Source: Streptomyces sp. GSL17-111 | GTDB lineage: Bacteria > Actinomycetota > Actinomycetes > Streptomycetales > Streptomycetaceae | DNA: 64,000 bases | Assembly: GCF_037911585.1 (NCBI RefSeq) | Contig: NZ_JBAJNS010000001.1 | Location: forward strand, 996,001-1,060,000 | Direction: 5' to 3' | Translations under genes and position numbers: made by a program | The notes under the pieces: model-generated | Databases searched by the model: none | What the model saw: only the letters and a program-made list of their open reading frames with translations | Told to the model about the DNA's origin: nothing | In this document: piece by piece, positions 7,914-16,850 of the stretch | Numbering within the stretch: the first letter of the stretch is position 1 | Layout of the letters: each line of letters starts with the position of its first letter

Positions 7914-9509
7914 TCAGTCCAGGTAGTCCCGAAGGACCTGCGAGCGGGACGGGTGCCGCAGCTTGGACATCGTCTTGGACTCGATCTGACGGATGCGCTC
8001 GCGCGTCACGCCGTAGACCTTGCCGATCTCGTCCAGCGTCTTGGGCTGGCCGTCGGTGAGACCGAAACGCATCGACACGACGCCCGCCTCACGCTCGCTG
8101 AGCGTGTCGAGCACCGAGTGCAGCTGTTCCTGCAGGAGCGTGAAGCTGACGGCGTCGGCGGGCACGACGGCCTCGGAGTCCTCGATGAGGTCACCGAACT
8201 CGCTGTCGCCGTCCTCGCCCAGCGGCGTGTGCAGGGAGATCGGCTCACGCCCGTACTTCTGAACCTCGACGACCTTCTCGGGCGTCATGTCCAGCTCCTT
8301 GGCCAGCTCCTCCGGCGTGGGCTCGCGGCCCAGGTCCTGGAGCATCTGGCGCTGGACGCGCGCCAGCTTGTTGATGACCTCGACCATGTGCACCGGAATG
8401 CGGATGGTGCGGGCCTGGTCGGCCATGGCGCGGGTGATCGCCTGCCGGATCCACCACGTGGCGTACGTCGAGAACTTGTACCCCTTGGTGTAGTCGAACT
8501 TCTCGACCGCACGGATCAGACCGAGGTTCCCCTCCTGGATCAGGTCCAGGAACAGCATGCCGCGGCCCGTGTAGCGCTTGGCGAGGGACACCACGAGGCG
8601 GAGGTTGGCCTCCAGGAGGTGGTTCTTGGCCCGACGGCCGTCCTCCGCGATGATCTCCAGCTCGCGCTTGAGCTTGGGTGCCAGCTTGTCGGAGTTCGCC
8701 AGCTTGTCCTCGGCGAACAGACCAGCCTCGATGCGCTTGGCCAGTTCCACCTCCTGCTCGGCGTTGAGCAGCGGGACCTTGCCGATCTGCTTGAGGTAGT
8801 CCTTGACCGGGTCGGCGGTCGCACCGGCGGCGGCGACCTGCTGGGCAGGGGCGTCGTCCTCGTCCTCGTCGGACAGCACGAAGCCCTCGCCGCTCTCGCC
8901 CTCCTTGGGCTCGGCGGCGTCCTCGGGACCGCCCTTGCCGCGCTTCGCGGTGGGCTCCTCCACGTTCTCCTCGTCGCCTTCGAGGAGCTCGTCGACGACG
9001 GACTTCTTGGCCGCCGTCTTCTTGGCGGCCGTCTTCTTGGCCGCGGTCTTCTTCGCCGTCGCCTTCTTGGCGACGGCCTTCTTGGCGACGGCCTTCTTGG
9101 CGGGCCCGTCCTCCGCGACCTCGGCCGCGGGCTCGTCGGTCACAGGGGGGTCCGCGGGCTCCGCGGCGGCGGGGGGCGGAGCGGGGGCGGCCTTCTTGGC
9201 AGGGCTCTTGGGTGCCGCCGGTTTGGCGGCGGCACGCCGGGCCGGTGCCTTCGCTGCGGCGCTCTTGCGGGTGCGCTTGGGCGCCTCGGCGGCACTCACC
9301 ATCAGCGTCACACCCTCCTCGTCGAGGATCTGGTTGAGGCTGCGCAGGACGTTCTTCCACTGGGTTGGCGGAATCTGGTCAGCCTCGAAGGCCCGACGCA
9401 CGTCGTCGCCGGCGATCTGCCCCTCAGTCTTTCCCCGCTCGATGAGCGCCATCACAGACTCGGACTCGGCGATCTCCGCGGGGAGCGTACGGGATGTGCT
9501 GGCCGACAC
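7914..9509 (-). CDS. hrdB: Principal RNA polymerase sigma factor HrdB
   Basis: A 531-residue group 1 sigma-70. The N-terminus [16 protein letters not shown] and C-terminus [11 protein letters not shown] are essentially those of S. coelicolor HrdB (511 residues). Region 1.1 spans about residues 1-75; a Lys/Ala-rich linker with repeated AKKxA units spans about 80-190; the acidic stretch and NCR follow; sigma regions 2-4 occupy the last 300 residues, with the -10-recognising [16 protein letters not shown] and the region 4 helix-turn-helix [14 protein letters not shown]. It directs housekeeping transcription. Start GTG 9509 follows GAGAGG; the in-frame ATG at 9677 lies in the promoter. Confidence 0.97.
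   Translation of the reverse strand: MSASTSRTLPAEIAESESVMALIERGKTEGQIAGDDVRRAFEADQIPPTQWKNVLRSLNQILDEEGVTLMVSAAEAPKRTRKSAAAKAPARRAAAKPAAPKSPAKKAAPAPPPAAAEPADPPVTDEPAAEVAEDGPAKKAVAKKAVAKKATAKKTAAKKTAAKKTAAKKSVVDELLEGDEENVEEPTAKRGKGGPEDAAEPKEGESGEGFVLSDEDEDDAPAQQVAAAGATADPVKDYLKQIGKVPLLNAEQEVELAKRIEAGLFAEDKLANSDKLAPKLKRELEIIAEDGRRAKNHLLEANLRLVVSLAKRYTGRGMLFLDLIQEGNLGLIRAVEKFDYTKGYKFSTYATWWIRQAITRAMADQARTIRIPVHMVEVINKLARVQRQMLQDLGREPTPEELAKELDMTPEKVVEVQKYGREPISLHTPLGEDGDSEFGDLIEDSEAVVPADAVSFTLLQEQLHSVLDTLSEREAGVVSMRFGLTDGQPKTLDEIGKVYGVTRERIRQIESKTMSKLRHPSRSQVLRDYLD
9000..9102 (-). repeat. AKKxA codon repeats inside hrdB
   Basis: Eight or so near-identical 15-base units, written GCCAAGAAGRCNG-like on the minus strand, encode [20 protein letters not shown] and onward. 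The block resembles histone H1-type tails. Such internal repeats can change copy number by slippage, which may explain why this HrdB is about 20 residues longer than the S. coelicolor one. Confidence 0.7.
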
Positions 9510-9921
9510 GAACAACCTCTCGGAACGATGGGAACGGCTACGACCCCGCCCACAGGGGGCCGAGCCGAGGGACGCCGGCGGGGATGAACCGGCTGCCCGG
9601 GCGGGCAGTGCAGGGAGGAGGTACAACGCCGATGTCGTGAGCGCTGTTCCCGCTGTGGCCACTACCTCTTGAACCATCGCGCTGCCCGCGCAAAGCGTTA
9701 CGCCCGTTCCGCGTGTCGCGAGTCACAGAGCTTATCGGGACATACAAGAGCATATGAGGAGTAACGGCCGGTGAGGTGCGGGCCGACGGTTACCCGCCGA
9801 CGCTCGGAGGGCGCAACGGGGTGCCCGTCGGCGCGGCCGGGGGCACGTCGACCGACAGCCGTCGCCGGACTCCGCCGTGCGGGGCCCGGCGACGCAGAGG
9901 CGCGACGGTTCGCGGACGTCC
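9510..9921. other. Promoter region of hrdB / whiH 3' end
   Basis: A 412-bp non-coding stretch. The part near 9674-9701 carries an ECF-type promoter reading into hrdB, leaving a leader of about 160 nt. An AT-richer patch at 9727-9760 (TTATCGGGACATACAAGAGCATATGAGG) may hold further hrdB promoter elements. No strong hairpin was found directly after the whiH stop. Confidence 0.5.
9674..9701 (-). promoter_or_regulatory. ECF-sigma-type promoter for hrdB
   Basis: On the minus strand GTAACG (9701-9696) and CGATGG (9679-9674) are separated by 16 bp. The AAC-bearing -35 and CGAT -10 are typical of ECF sigma factors. In Streptomyces griseus hrdB is known to be driven by the ECF sigma factor ShbA, which makes this the likely equivalent. 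Assignment to ShbA is an inference. Confidence 0.55.
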
Positions 9922-10827
9922 TCAGTGCTCCCGCGGCGCGGGCACGACGTGCCCGTCCCCCGCCGCAGCGCCCGCCGTCTCGGGGTGCACGGCGAGAAGC
10001 TCGCGCATGGCCGCCTCGGCCGCCGCGGGCTCACCCGCGTCCAGGGCGTCAGCGATCCGCTGGTGCTGGGTGATCGCGGACTCCGTGGGACGCTCACAGC
10101 CCGTCGCCGGTCCGCCGGAGACGTGCAGCGCCGCGCAGACGATGCCCGAGAGGTGCTCCAGCATGCGGTTGCCGGCCGCCTGGAGCAGGAGCGTGTGGAA
10201 CTCGGTGTCGGCCCGGGAGAAGGTCAGCGCGTCCCCCTGGGCGAGGGCGCGCCCCATGATCTCCACCATGTCCGCGAGGCGCTGCTGGAGTTCGTCCCGT
10301 CCGTGACCGACGGCGAGACGGGCGGCGAGCGGCTCGATCGCCCAGCGCAGCTCCCGGAGCTCACGGCGCTGGTCGTCGCGCTGGGGGCCGAAGGCCCGCC
10401 ACTCGATGATGTCGGGGTCGAGCAGGTTCCAGTCACTCACGGGACGGACGCGGGTGCCGACGTTCGGCCTGGCGCTGACGAGCCCCTTGGCCTCCAGGAC
10501 CCGCAGCGACTCCCGGACCACCGTGCGGGACACCTCGAACCGCTGACCGATCTCCTCGGGGACGAGCGGCCGGTCCGCGCCGAGATCCCCGGAGACGATC
10601 ATCTGGCCGAGCTGCTGGACCAGCTGGCCGTGCAGGCCGCGCCCGCGACTGCCGGCCGTCCGGCGTCCCGCCCGGGCCATGTCGGCGTCGCCCCCGTCCC
10701 AGGCGGGAACGCTCGTGGTCGCCCGGGGAACACCGGTGGACTCGGCGTACGAGTAGCGGTCCAGCTCGACTCGGGCCGAGTCGGCGGTACGGGAGGAGGT
10801 CATCGTGGAGTGCGCAAGGGTAGTCAC
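9922..10827 (-). CDS. whiH: GntR-family sporulation regulator WhiH
   Basis: A 301-residue FadR-class GntR regulator. The winged helix spans about residues 60-130, with the recognition region PEEIGQRFEVSRTVVRESLRVLEAKGLV; a seven-helix FCD effector domain with the usual Asp/His positions (SRADTEFHTLLLQA) covers about 140-265. In S. coelicolor WhiH is needed for sporulation septation in aerial hyphae and sits immediately next to hrdB, exactly as here. Start GTG 10827 follows AAAGGA; the internal ATG at 10803 lacks a ribosome site. A sigma-WhiG-type promoter immediately precedes it. Confidence 0.92.
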   Translation of the reverse strand: MTTLAHSTMTSSRTADSARVELDRYSYAESTGVPRATTSVPAWDGGDADMARAGRRTAGSRGRGLHGQLVQQLGQMIVSGDLGADRPLVPEEIGQRFEVSRTVVRESLRVLEAKGLVSARPNVGTRVRPVSDWNLLDPDIIEWRAFGPQRDDQRRELRELRWAIEPLAARLAVGHGRDELQQRLADMVEIMGRALAQGDALTFSRADTEFHTLLLQAAGNRMLEHLSGIVCAALHVSGGPATGCERPTESAITQHQRIADALDAGEPAAAEAAMRELLAVHPETAGAAAGDGHVVPAPREH

Positions 10828-10834
10828 GCATCCT

Positions 10835-10862
10835 TTGTCGGCCGCTCACCCGACCGGCTTGA
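10835..10862 (-). promoter_or_regulatory. Sigma-WhiG-type promoter of whiH
   Basis: On the minus strand TCAA (10862-10859), 16 bp, then GCCGACAA (10842-10835) closely fits the WhiG/FliA consensus TAAA-N15/16-GCCGATAA. whiH is a known direct WhiG target in S. coelicolor. The -10 ends only 7 bp before the GTG, so the message would be leaderless or nearly so. Confidence 0.8.
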
Positions 10863-10980
10863 GGGCTTTGGTGAAAAGCACACGAAAGGGTGATCGTCGG
10901 CCTGTTCCCGATTGACGTCGGCCGAGGAGCACCGCGACAGAGCCGTTCGTCGCAGGTCAGAGCGGTGCGGCAGGCTTTTC

Positions 10981-12870
10981 TCAGCGGAGCCTCCCGTACA
11001 GGGTGGTGCAGGCGTAGGCGCAGAACAGTGCGATGAGGGAAATCGCGAGCGCGCTGCTCATCGGCTGCGACACCAGGTGCGCGGCGGCAGGGGCCCAGGC
11101 GTCCGCGCCGCCCGGCCAGCGCACGAGGAAGAGCGGCTCGACGCGCTGCGCGAGAGCGGTGAGACCGCCGGCGTCCTCCTGGGTCAGGACGTGCCGGACC
11201 GCGGGAGCCAGCGCCACCGGCACCGCGAACACGGCGGCGAGCCCGAGCACGGTGGAACGCAGGACCGCGGCAGCCAGTGCGCCGGCCCAGGCGCAGCCCA
11301 CCGCCAGCGCGGCGGCCGCGATGAGCCCTGGGAGCCAGTGCCGGGGCAGGTCGAGAAGGCCGGTCCCGTAGCAGAGGGTCAACGCCACGGCGTTGAGGAG
11401 GACGGTTCCGAGGGTGAGCAGGAGCGCCACAGCGGCGGCGACGAGGAGTTTCGCGACGAGCATGCCCAGCCGACGCGGCACCGGGGCATGGGCCGGTGCG
11501 AGTGCGGGATAGCGGAACTCGTGGCCGAAGGACAGGGCGCCGAGCAGCCCGGCCGCCGCCGCCACGAACGGCAGCGGCAGTACGGACGGCCAGCCCGCGA
11601 GCGCTCGCACGGCATGCCCCTCGGCCCCGCGCCCGAGCACGAGGGCTGCGGCGAGCCCGGCCGCGAGGGCCGCGACGCACAGCAGCCAGGTGCCCCGCAC
11701 GCCGGCCAGCCGCCGCAGCTCGTAGCGCAGGGGCCGGGAAGGGCCGGCGGAGGCGACGGCCGGCAGCCGTGGCCACGCGGCCGTCCCGTCGGTACCGGTG
11801 TCCCCTGCCGGAGCACCCTTCGGTGAGCGGCGCGGGGTCGAGCGCTGCGCTCGGGCGGTCGGCGCGCCGCTCCGGCCGTCCGCACGGTCCAGCGGCGGCG
11901 CGGAGCCCGCAGCGGTGTCGCCGACCTCCTCGGCAAGCCGGTGCACGAGGATTCCGTGCCGGTACGCGGTCTCGCCGACGACGGCGCAGGTGCTGCCGTA
12001 CACGGAGATCCTCCCGCCGCTCTCCTCCACGATCTCGACGGGCTGCGCCACCTCCCCCCGGACCCGCACACCCTGAGGACCGGCTCGTCCGTCGACGGAA
12101 GCGGGCCGAGCGGGCGTGAAGAGCTCTCCCCGCTCGGCGCTGCGCACCTCCTGGGCGAGGACGGCGGCCAGCCGACGGGCGTGCGGCGACGCCACCACGA
12201 CGCGTGGACGCAGCCGGGTCCGGGCGAAGTCCGCCGACTCCTGGTCCGCCATGAGGCGACCGCCGTCCACGGTCACGATCCGATCGGCCAGCCGGGCCGC
12301 CTCCTTCGGGTCCCGCGTGGTCGTGAGCACGAGGCCGCCCTGATCGGCGAAACCACGCAGCAGGTTGTACAGCCAGGCCGCTTCCCGCGCCGTCAGGCCC
12401 TGGGCGGGATCGTCGAGGACGAGGGTGTGCGGGTCGCCGAGCAGGGCGGCCGCAAGCCCGAGCCGACGGTCCATCCCGAGGGAGAAGGCTGCGAGCCGCT
12501 GATCGGCGAGCCCGCTGAGCCCGACGACGTCCAGAAGCTCGTCGGCCCGCTCGACAGGCACCCCCACCGCCGAGCTCAGCATGCGCAGGTGGCCACGGGC
12601 CGTGCGTCCGGGGTGGCCCGGCACGTCGCCGAGCAGCACTCCCACCTCACGGGCGGGCTGCGGCAGCTGATGCAGGGCACGCCCCCGGAAGAGGGCCACC
12701 CCGCGACCGCCCTGCAACTGGAGCATGAGCCGCAGCGCCGTCGACTTGCCGGCCCGCGTAGGTCCGAGGAGGGCCGTGATGCGACCGGGTCGGGCCTCGA
12801 AGGTGAGGTCGTCGACGGCCGGCGGCCGCCCACGGCGGGGATCGCTGGTGAGCCCGATCGCCTGAATCAT
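10981..12870 (-). CDS. Fused ABC ATPase-permease with atypical ATPase motifs
   Basis: A 629-residue protein. Residues 1-215 form an ABC ATPase: Walker A GPTRAGKST (36-44), signature FSLGMDRRLGLAAALL (bacitracin-exporter style) and Walker B TLVLDDP. The catalytic Glu is Asp (LDDP, not LDEP), and the switch region VLTTTRDPKEAARL has no H-loop His. A linker of about 150 residues follows, then a permease with about six membrane segments (about 385-625). Start ATG 12870 has GGGAG upstream. Loss of both the Glu and the His suggests slow or regulatory nucleotide turnover. It lies between whiH and a Nudix regulator; the substrate is unknown. Confidence 0.8.
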   Translation of the reverse strand: MIQAIGLTSDPRRGRPPAVDDLTFEARPGRITALLGPTRAGKSTALRLMLQLQGGRGVALFRGRALHQLPQPAREVGVLLGDVPGHPGRTARGHLRMLSSAVGVPVERADELLDVVGLSGLADQRLAAFSLGMDRRLGLAAALLGDPHTLVLDDPAQGLTAREAAWLYNLLRGFADQGGLVLTTTRDPKEAARLADRIVTVDGGRLMADQESADFARTRLRPRVVVASPHARRLAAVLAQEVRSAERGELFTPARPASVDGRAGPQGVRVRGEVAQPVEIVEESGGRISVYGSTCAVVGETAYRHGILVHRLAEEVGDTAAGSAPPLDRADGRSGAPTARAQRSTPRRSPKGAPAGDTGTDGTAAWPRLPAVASAGPSRPLRYELRRLAGVRGTWLLCVAALAAGLAAALVLGRGAEGHAVRALAGWPSVLPLPFVAAAAGLLGALSFGHEFRYPALAPAHAPVPRRLGMLVAKLLVAAAVALLLTLGTVLLNAVALTLCYGTGLLDLPRHWLPGLIAAAALAVGCAWAGALAAAVLRSTVLGLAAVFAVPVALAPAVRHVLTQEDAGGLTALAQRVEPLFLVRWPGGADAWAPAAAHLVSQPMSSALAISLIALFCAYACTTLYGRLR

Positions 12871-12967
12871 CGCTTCTCCCGCTGAGCGCATGAACAACGC
12901 ACAGCACGATAACTCGACATATCCGACATTAAGGTCAGTCAGGGTCCCCGCCGGGGTGTCGGAGGAG

Positions 12968-13720
12968 TCAAACCTCCGGACGCAGCATCGGGGGGTTCAG
13001 AACCGTGGCGCCACCGGCCCGGAACAACTGGGCCGGACGTCCGCCCTGACGGGTCGTCGTTCCTCCCGTCGGCACGAGGAAGCCCGGAGTACCGGTGACT
13101 TTGCGGTGGAAGTTCCGCGGGTCGAGAGCGACACCCCACACCGCCTCGTAGACCCGCCGCAACTCGCCCACCGTGAACTCCGGAGGGCAGAAGGCGGCGG
13201 CGAGCGAGGAGTACTCGATCTTCGACCGGGCCCGCTCCACGCCGTCCGCGAGGATGCGGTCGTGGTCGAAGGCGAGTCGTCCGGTCGTACTGTGCGCCGC
13301 CTCCCCCCGGCCTTCCTCAGGGGCCAGGAGGCGCTCGACCGGCGTCCAGCGAGCCGTCTTCGCGTCACCTCCGGAGACAGGCGCCGGCAGATCGGGAGCA
13401 AGCACCAGATGAGCCACGCTGACCACTCGCATCCGGGGGTCGCGGCCGGGATCACCATAGGTGGCCAGCTGTTCCAGGTGAGCGCTGTGCCCGCCCGGCT
13501 CCTCCACCTGGAGCCCGGTCTCCTCGGCCAACTCCCGTGCCGCGGCTTCGCCCAGGTCCTCGTCCGGCAGGACGAACCCACCGGGCAGCGCCCACTGGCC
13601 CTGGAAGGGGGGCTCGCCCCGCCGTACCGCCAGGGCACACAGAGCGTGCTTGCGCACGGTGAGAACGACCAGATCGACAGTGACGGCGAAGGGCGGGTAG
13701 GCCGACGGGTCGTAGGGCAT
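12968..13720 (-). CDS. Nudix-winged-helix regulator, NrtR-like
   Basis: A 250-residue protein. The N-terminal Nudix fold has a complete Nudix box GGFVLPDEDLGEAAARELAE followed by ETGL, matching GX5EX7REUXEEXGU; the C-terminal 80 residues (FTVGELRRVYEAVWG... PRNFHRKVTGTPGFL) are the winged-helix of NrtR proteins. NrtR repressors sense ADP-ribose and control NAD-synthesis genes. Because the Nudix box is intact, an active hydrolase (for example on ADP-ribose) is also possible. No NAD gene is adjacent. A palindrome-like site lies 10 bp upstream of the start. Confidence 0.82.
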   Translation of the reverse strand: MPYDPSAYPPFAVTVDLVVLTVRKHALCALAVRRGEPPFQGQWALPGGFVLPDEDLGEAAARELAEETGLQVEEPGGHSAHLEQLATYGDPGRDPRMRVVSVAHLVLAPDLPAPVSGGDAKTARWTPVERLLAPEEGRGEAAHSTTGRLAFDHDRILADGVERARSKIEYSSLAAAFCPPEFTVGELRRVYEAVWGVALDPRNFHRKVTGTPGFLVPTGGTTTRQGGRPAQLFRAGGATVLNPPMLRPEV

Positions 13721-13729
13721 GACATGATC

Positions 13730-13751
13730 TTAGTCGTCTCCCTGACGATAA
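13730..13751. promoter_or_regulatory. Candidate operator of the NrtR-like gene
   Basis: TTAGTCGTC, a 5-base spacer, then GACGATAA form an inverted repeat with one extra base in the left arm. It lies 10 bp before the regulator's start, where an autoregulatory site would be expected. It resembles TAGTC/GACTA-rich NrtR sites in general form only. Confidence 0.4.
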
Positions 13752-13887
13752 ACAGGGGCTCGGCCAACCGCGTGCGGATTCCACGTTCCGCGCTCTCGGA
13801 AGCGGCCGGGGAGAGCGGGTCCGGGCCCTCAGGTGGCTCCTCCTTCACGGCCTTCGCCGTGCCGCACCGCGTGCGAGGATGACGCCC

Positions 13888-15426
13888 GTGACCACATCGT
13901 CTTCCTCGCCCGTCGACGAGGACACCACTCCCCGCCGGTACGGCCTGGGCCCCCGGGCAGCGGCCGTGCTGGTGTTCGGATCCTCCGCCGCGGTCCTGGT
14001 GGTCGAGATCGTCGCCCTGCGGCTGTTGGCCCCCTACCTCGGCCTCACCCTCGAGACCAGCACGATGGTGATCGGCATCGCCCTCACCGCGATCGCCCTC
14101 GGCTCCTGGCTCGGCGGGCGCCTGGCCGACCGGGTCGACCCGCGCCGGCTCATAGGCCCCTCGCTCGGGGTGTCCGGAGCGGTCGTGGCGCTCACTCCCG
14201 CAGTGCTCCGCACGACCGCGGAGTGGGCACCGGCCTTGCTCCTGCTCATCGCGGCACTGACCATCCTGGTTCCGGGCGCCCTGCTCTCCGCGGTGACTCC
14301 GATCGCGACCAAACTGCGCCTGACCAGCCTCGCCGAGACGGGAACGGTCGTGGGCCGGCTGTCCGGTGTCGGGACGGTCGGTGCCATCGTCGGCACCGTC
14401 CTCACCGGCTTCGTCCTCGTATCGCGGTTGCCCGTCAGCAGCATCCTGATCGGCCTCGGAACGCTGTTGGTGCTCGGCTCGGCGGTGGTGGAATGGCGCA
14501 CGCGCGGGTGGAGGGGAGCCTCCGGCCTCACGCTCGTGGTCATCGCCGGCGGCCTGGCCACCGCGGTCGCGCCAGGGGGCTGCGACGCGGAGACCAGATA
14601 CCACTGCGTACGGGTGGTCACGGACCCTGACCGGGACAGCGGCCGCACTCTCGTTCTGGACGGTGTGCGGCACTCCTACGTCGACATGGAGGACCCGACC
14701 TTTCTGAAGTTCACGTACGTGCGCGCCATCGCCTCGGTGATCGATTCCGCCTTTCCCCCAGGGGAACCGCTCGACGCCCACCACCTGGGCGGCGGGGGAC
14801 TCACCATCCCCCGATACCTCGCGGCCACGCGGCCCGGGACACGCAGCCTCGTCTCGGAGATCGACAGCGGTGTCGTGCGGGTCGACCGCGACCGCCTCGG
14901 CCTGACGTCGGACACCGGCGTCGACGTCCGCGCGGAGGACGGCAGGCTCGGGCTGCGGCGGCTGGACACCGACAGCCGTGACCTCGTCGTCGGTGACGCC
15001 TTCGGGGGCGTGAGCGTGCCGTGGCATCTCACCACGGTGGAGGCGATGACGGACGTCCGGCGGGTGCTCAACGAGGACGGCGTCTACGTGGTCAACCTGA
15101 TCGACTACGGTGAACTGGCCTTCGCCCGGGCCGAAGTGGCCACCCTCGGCGCGGCGTTCGAGCACGTCGCGCTCCTCGGTGATGCCGGGGACATCGGGCT
15201 TGACCCGACCGCCGAGCCCGAGGGCGGCAATCTGGTGGTGCTCGCCTCCGACCGCCCGGTCGACCTGCGCGCGGTACAGGAGGCACTGGACACCCGGCAG
15301 ACCGGCTGGAGGATCGCCACGGGCGACGACCTCGTCTCCTGGGTCGGCGACGCACCCGCGCTCACGGACGACTACGCGCCCGTGGACCAGCTCTTCCAGC
15401 CCTACCGGACGCCGAGCGGCAGGTGA
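13888..15426 (+). CDS. Spermidine-synthase-like fused membrane protein
   Basis: A 512-residue protein. The first 220 residues hold about six membrane helices (LVFGSSAAVLVVEIVALRLLAPYLG is the classic start of this family). The rest is a spermidine-synthase-like methyltransferase fold with HHLGGGGLTIPRYLA, VSEIDSGVVRVDRDRLG and a conserved-looking VGDAFGGVSVPWHLTT. The catalytic Asp of true polyamine aminopropyltransferases is placed at VGDAF, but substrate-binding residues cannot be judged by eye, so the reaction is uncertain. GTG 13888 is preferred to ATG 13879 because GAGGA at 13875-13879 is 8 bases before the GTG and overlaps the ATG. Confidence 0.82.
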   Translation: MTTSSSSPVDEDTTPRRYGLGPRAAAVLVFGSSAAVLVVEIVALRLLAPYLGLTLETSTMVIGIALTAIALGSWLGGRLADRVDPRRLIGPSLGVSGAVVALTPAVLRTTAEWAPALLLLIAALTILVPGALLSAVTPIATKLRLTSLAETGTVVGRLSGVGTVGAIVGTVLTGFVLVSRLPVSSILIGLGTLLVLGSAVVEWRTRGWRGASGLTLVVIAGGLATAVAPGGCDAETRYHCVRVVTDPDRDSGRTLVLDGVRHSYVDMEDPTFLKFTYVRAIASVIDSAFPPGEPLDAHHLGGGGLTIPRYLAATRPGTRSLVSEIDSGVVRVDRDRLGLTSDTGVDVRAEDGRLGLRRLDTDSRDLVVGDAFGGVSVPWHLTTVEAMTDVRRVLNEDGVYVVNLIDYGELAFARAEVATLGAAFEHVALLGDAGDIGLDPTAEPEGGNLVVLASDRPVDLRAVQEALDTRQTGWRIATGDDLVSWVGDAPALTDDYAPVDQLFQPYRTPSGR

Positions 15427-15475
15427 GAGGGCGCCCACCCGATACCCGGCCACGGAGACCACCCCGGCCGTCACG

Positions 15476-16717
15476 TCACGCCTCCGGGCCCGGGCGCGGC
15501 CCCGGACCGGCCCCAGCGCCCCGGCAGGCTTCGGGGCGGCCCCCGTGTGCCGCACGCTGACCTCGCAAGGTGCCCCGCAGGGGCTCCGGGTCGAGTCCGC
15601 TGTTGCACGCGGAGTGCAGCAGCCTGGCGAAGACGCACTCGGGATCGGCCTCAAGCGCGGCGCTCAGGGCGACGCGCGCGTTCGTCTCGTCCCCGGTGGA
15701 CCAGGAGACCCAGCCGGCCAGGGTCAGCGGTGCCGCCGCGTACTCCGTGAAGGCACCGACGCAACGGCGGCCGAGGGCCCGCCACAGCCGCAGTGCCGGC
15801 TGGGCGTCGACCCCCTCCATCCACTCGGCGGCGCGGTCCCGCGTGATCCTGTCCTGAAGCCCGACGATGAGTGCGGCCGCCTCGGCCTCCGAGATCCGGG
15901 CGTCGTCGCTGACGTCGACCTCCGAGGGACAGCGGCCTGCGGCGGGCGGTGAGGACGAGAACCGCCCCAGAAGGTGCGCGGCGAGCTCCAGCGTCCGCGC
16001 CCGCACGATCTCCTTGGCCGAGACGTCCAGCATCCGCGGCAGCAGGTCAGCCGCCGCCGTGTCCAGCGCCTGCTCCTGGAGAGGGGCCCGGTGAGGCGCG
16101 AGCGGAGCCAGTCTGGCGGCCAGCTCCTTGAGTGTCCCCTGGACCCGGATGCCCGCGTAGGTGGCTGCCGCCGCCATCGGTGAGGATCCCGGCGGCCTCA
16201 GCTCGATGCCTTCCGGCGGGCAGCAGCGGGGGTCGTCGCAGCAGAACGACCAGAACCGCCCGCCCGAGAGACACAGGGCCTCGAACACCGGCATGTCCAG
16301 CGCCACACAGGCGGCGCGCAGCTCCTGGGCGAGGGGCCGGAGGCGGACGGGCACGGCGGAGGGCTCCTCGCCGGACCGCGCGTCCTGGCAGAGGTAGAGG
16401 ACCGCACCGGTGGGCCGGTCCCCCTCCGCCTCACTGCCGGCGAGGAGGCACTCGGCGACCTGGCGAGCGGCCTCCGGCCACTCCTGCGGGACGGAGGGGA
16501 TGCCGAGCCGGATACGGCCGCCGAACCTGCCGTGTTCCCCGTGCACGGCGATCACGACGATCGAATCGTCCGGGTGGTACCCGAGAAGGTACGGAAGCGC
16601 GTCCGCGAGTTCGGCAGGGCCACGCAGCGTCACGCGCTGCTCGGGCTCGGAGGCGAGACCCGAGGCGACATCGGAGGAGAAGGGCTGGGGGGTGAAGCGA
16701 CGATCACTCTGTGTCAT
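15476..16717 (-). CDS. DUF4192 domain protein
   Basis: A 413-residue protein. Residues 20-330 match the actinobacterial DUF4192 pattern: LRGPAELADALPYLLGYHPDDSIV near the N-terminus and a C-terminal helical part with ALRLWRALGRRCVGAFTEYAAAPLTLAGWVSWSTGD. The last 40 residues are Pro/Gly/Arg-rich. The family is of unknown function. ATG 16717 is chosen because AAGG lies about 7 bases upstream; an in-frame ATG at 16735 is possible. It is divergent from recQ with a short shared promoter region. Confidence 0.82.
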   Translation of the reverse strand: MTQSDRRFTPQPFSSDVASGLASEPEQRVTLRGPAELADALPYLLGYHPDDSIVVIAVHGEHGRFGGRIRLGIPSVPQEWPEAARQVAECLLAGSEAEGDRPTGAVLYLCQDARSGEEPSAVPVRLRPLAQELRAACVALDMPVFEALCLSGGRFWSFCCDDPRCCPPEGIELRPPGSSPMAAAATYAGIRVQGTLKELAARLAPLAPHRAPLQEQALDTAAADLLPRMLDVSAKEIVRARTLELAAHLLGRFSSSPPAAGRCPSEVDVSDDARISEAEAAALIVGLQDRITRDRAAEWMEGVDAQPALRLWRALGRRCVGAFTEYAAAPLTLAGWVSWSTGDETNARVALSAALEADPECVFARLLHSACNSGLDPEPLRGTLRGQRAAHGGRPEACRGAGAGPGPRPGPEA

Positions 16718-16850
16718 GGCTCGACCTTGCCGCATCGGCCTCCCGCGTCATCCACACCCGCAGTGCGACGATCCGATCAACGCACCATCGGCGCGTTGTC
16801 CACAACGCCGGATTCGCCGTACCGGCCGAGTGTCGGGTTGCATGGTCGCC

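Noticed and set aside
12997-15654. 885-residue open frame on the minus strand
   Set aside because: Overlaps the Nudix regulator in another frame and the spermidine-synthase-like gene in antisense.
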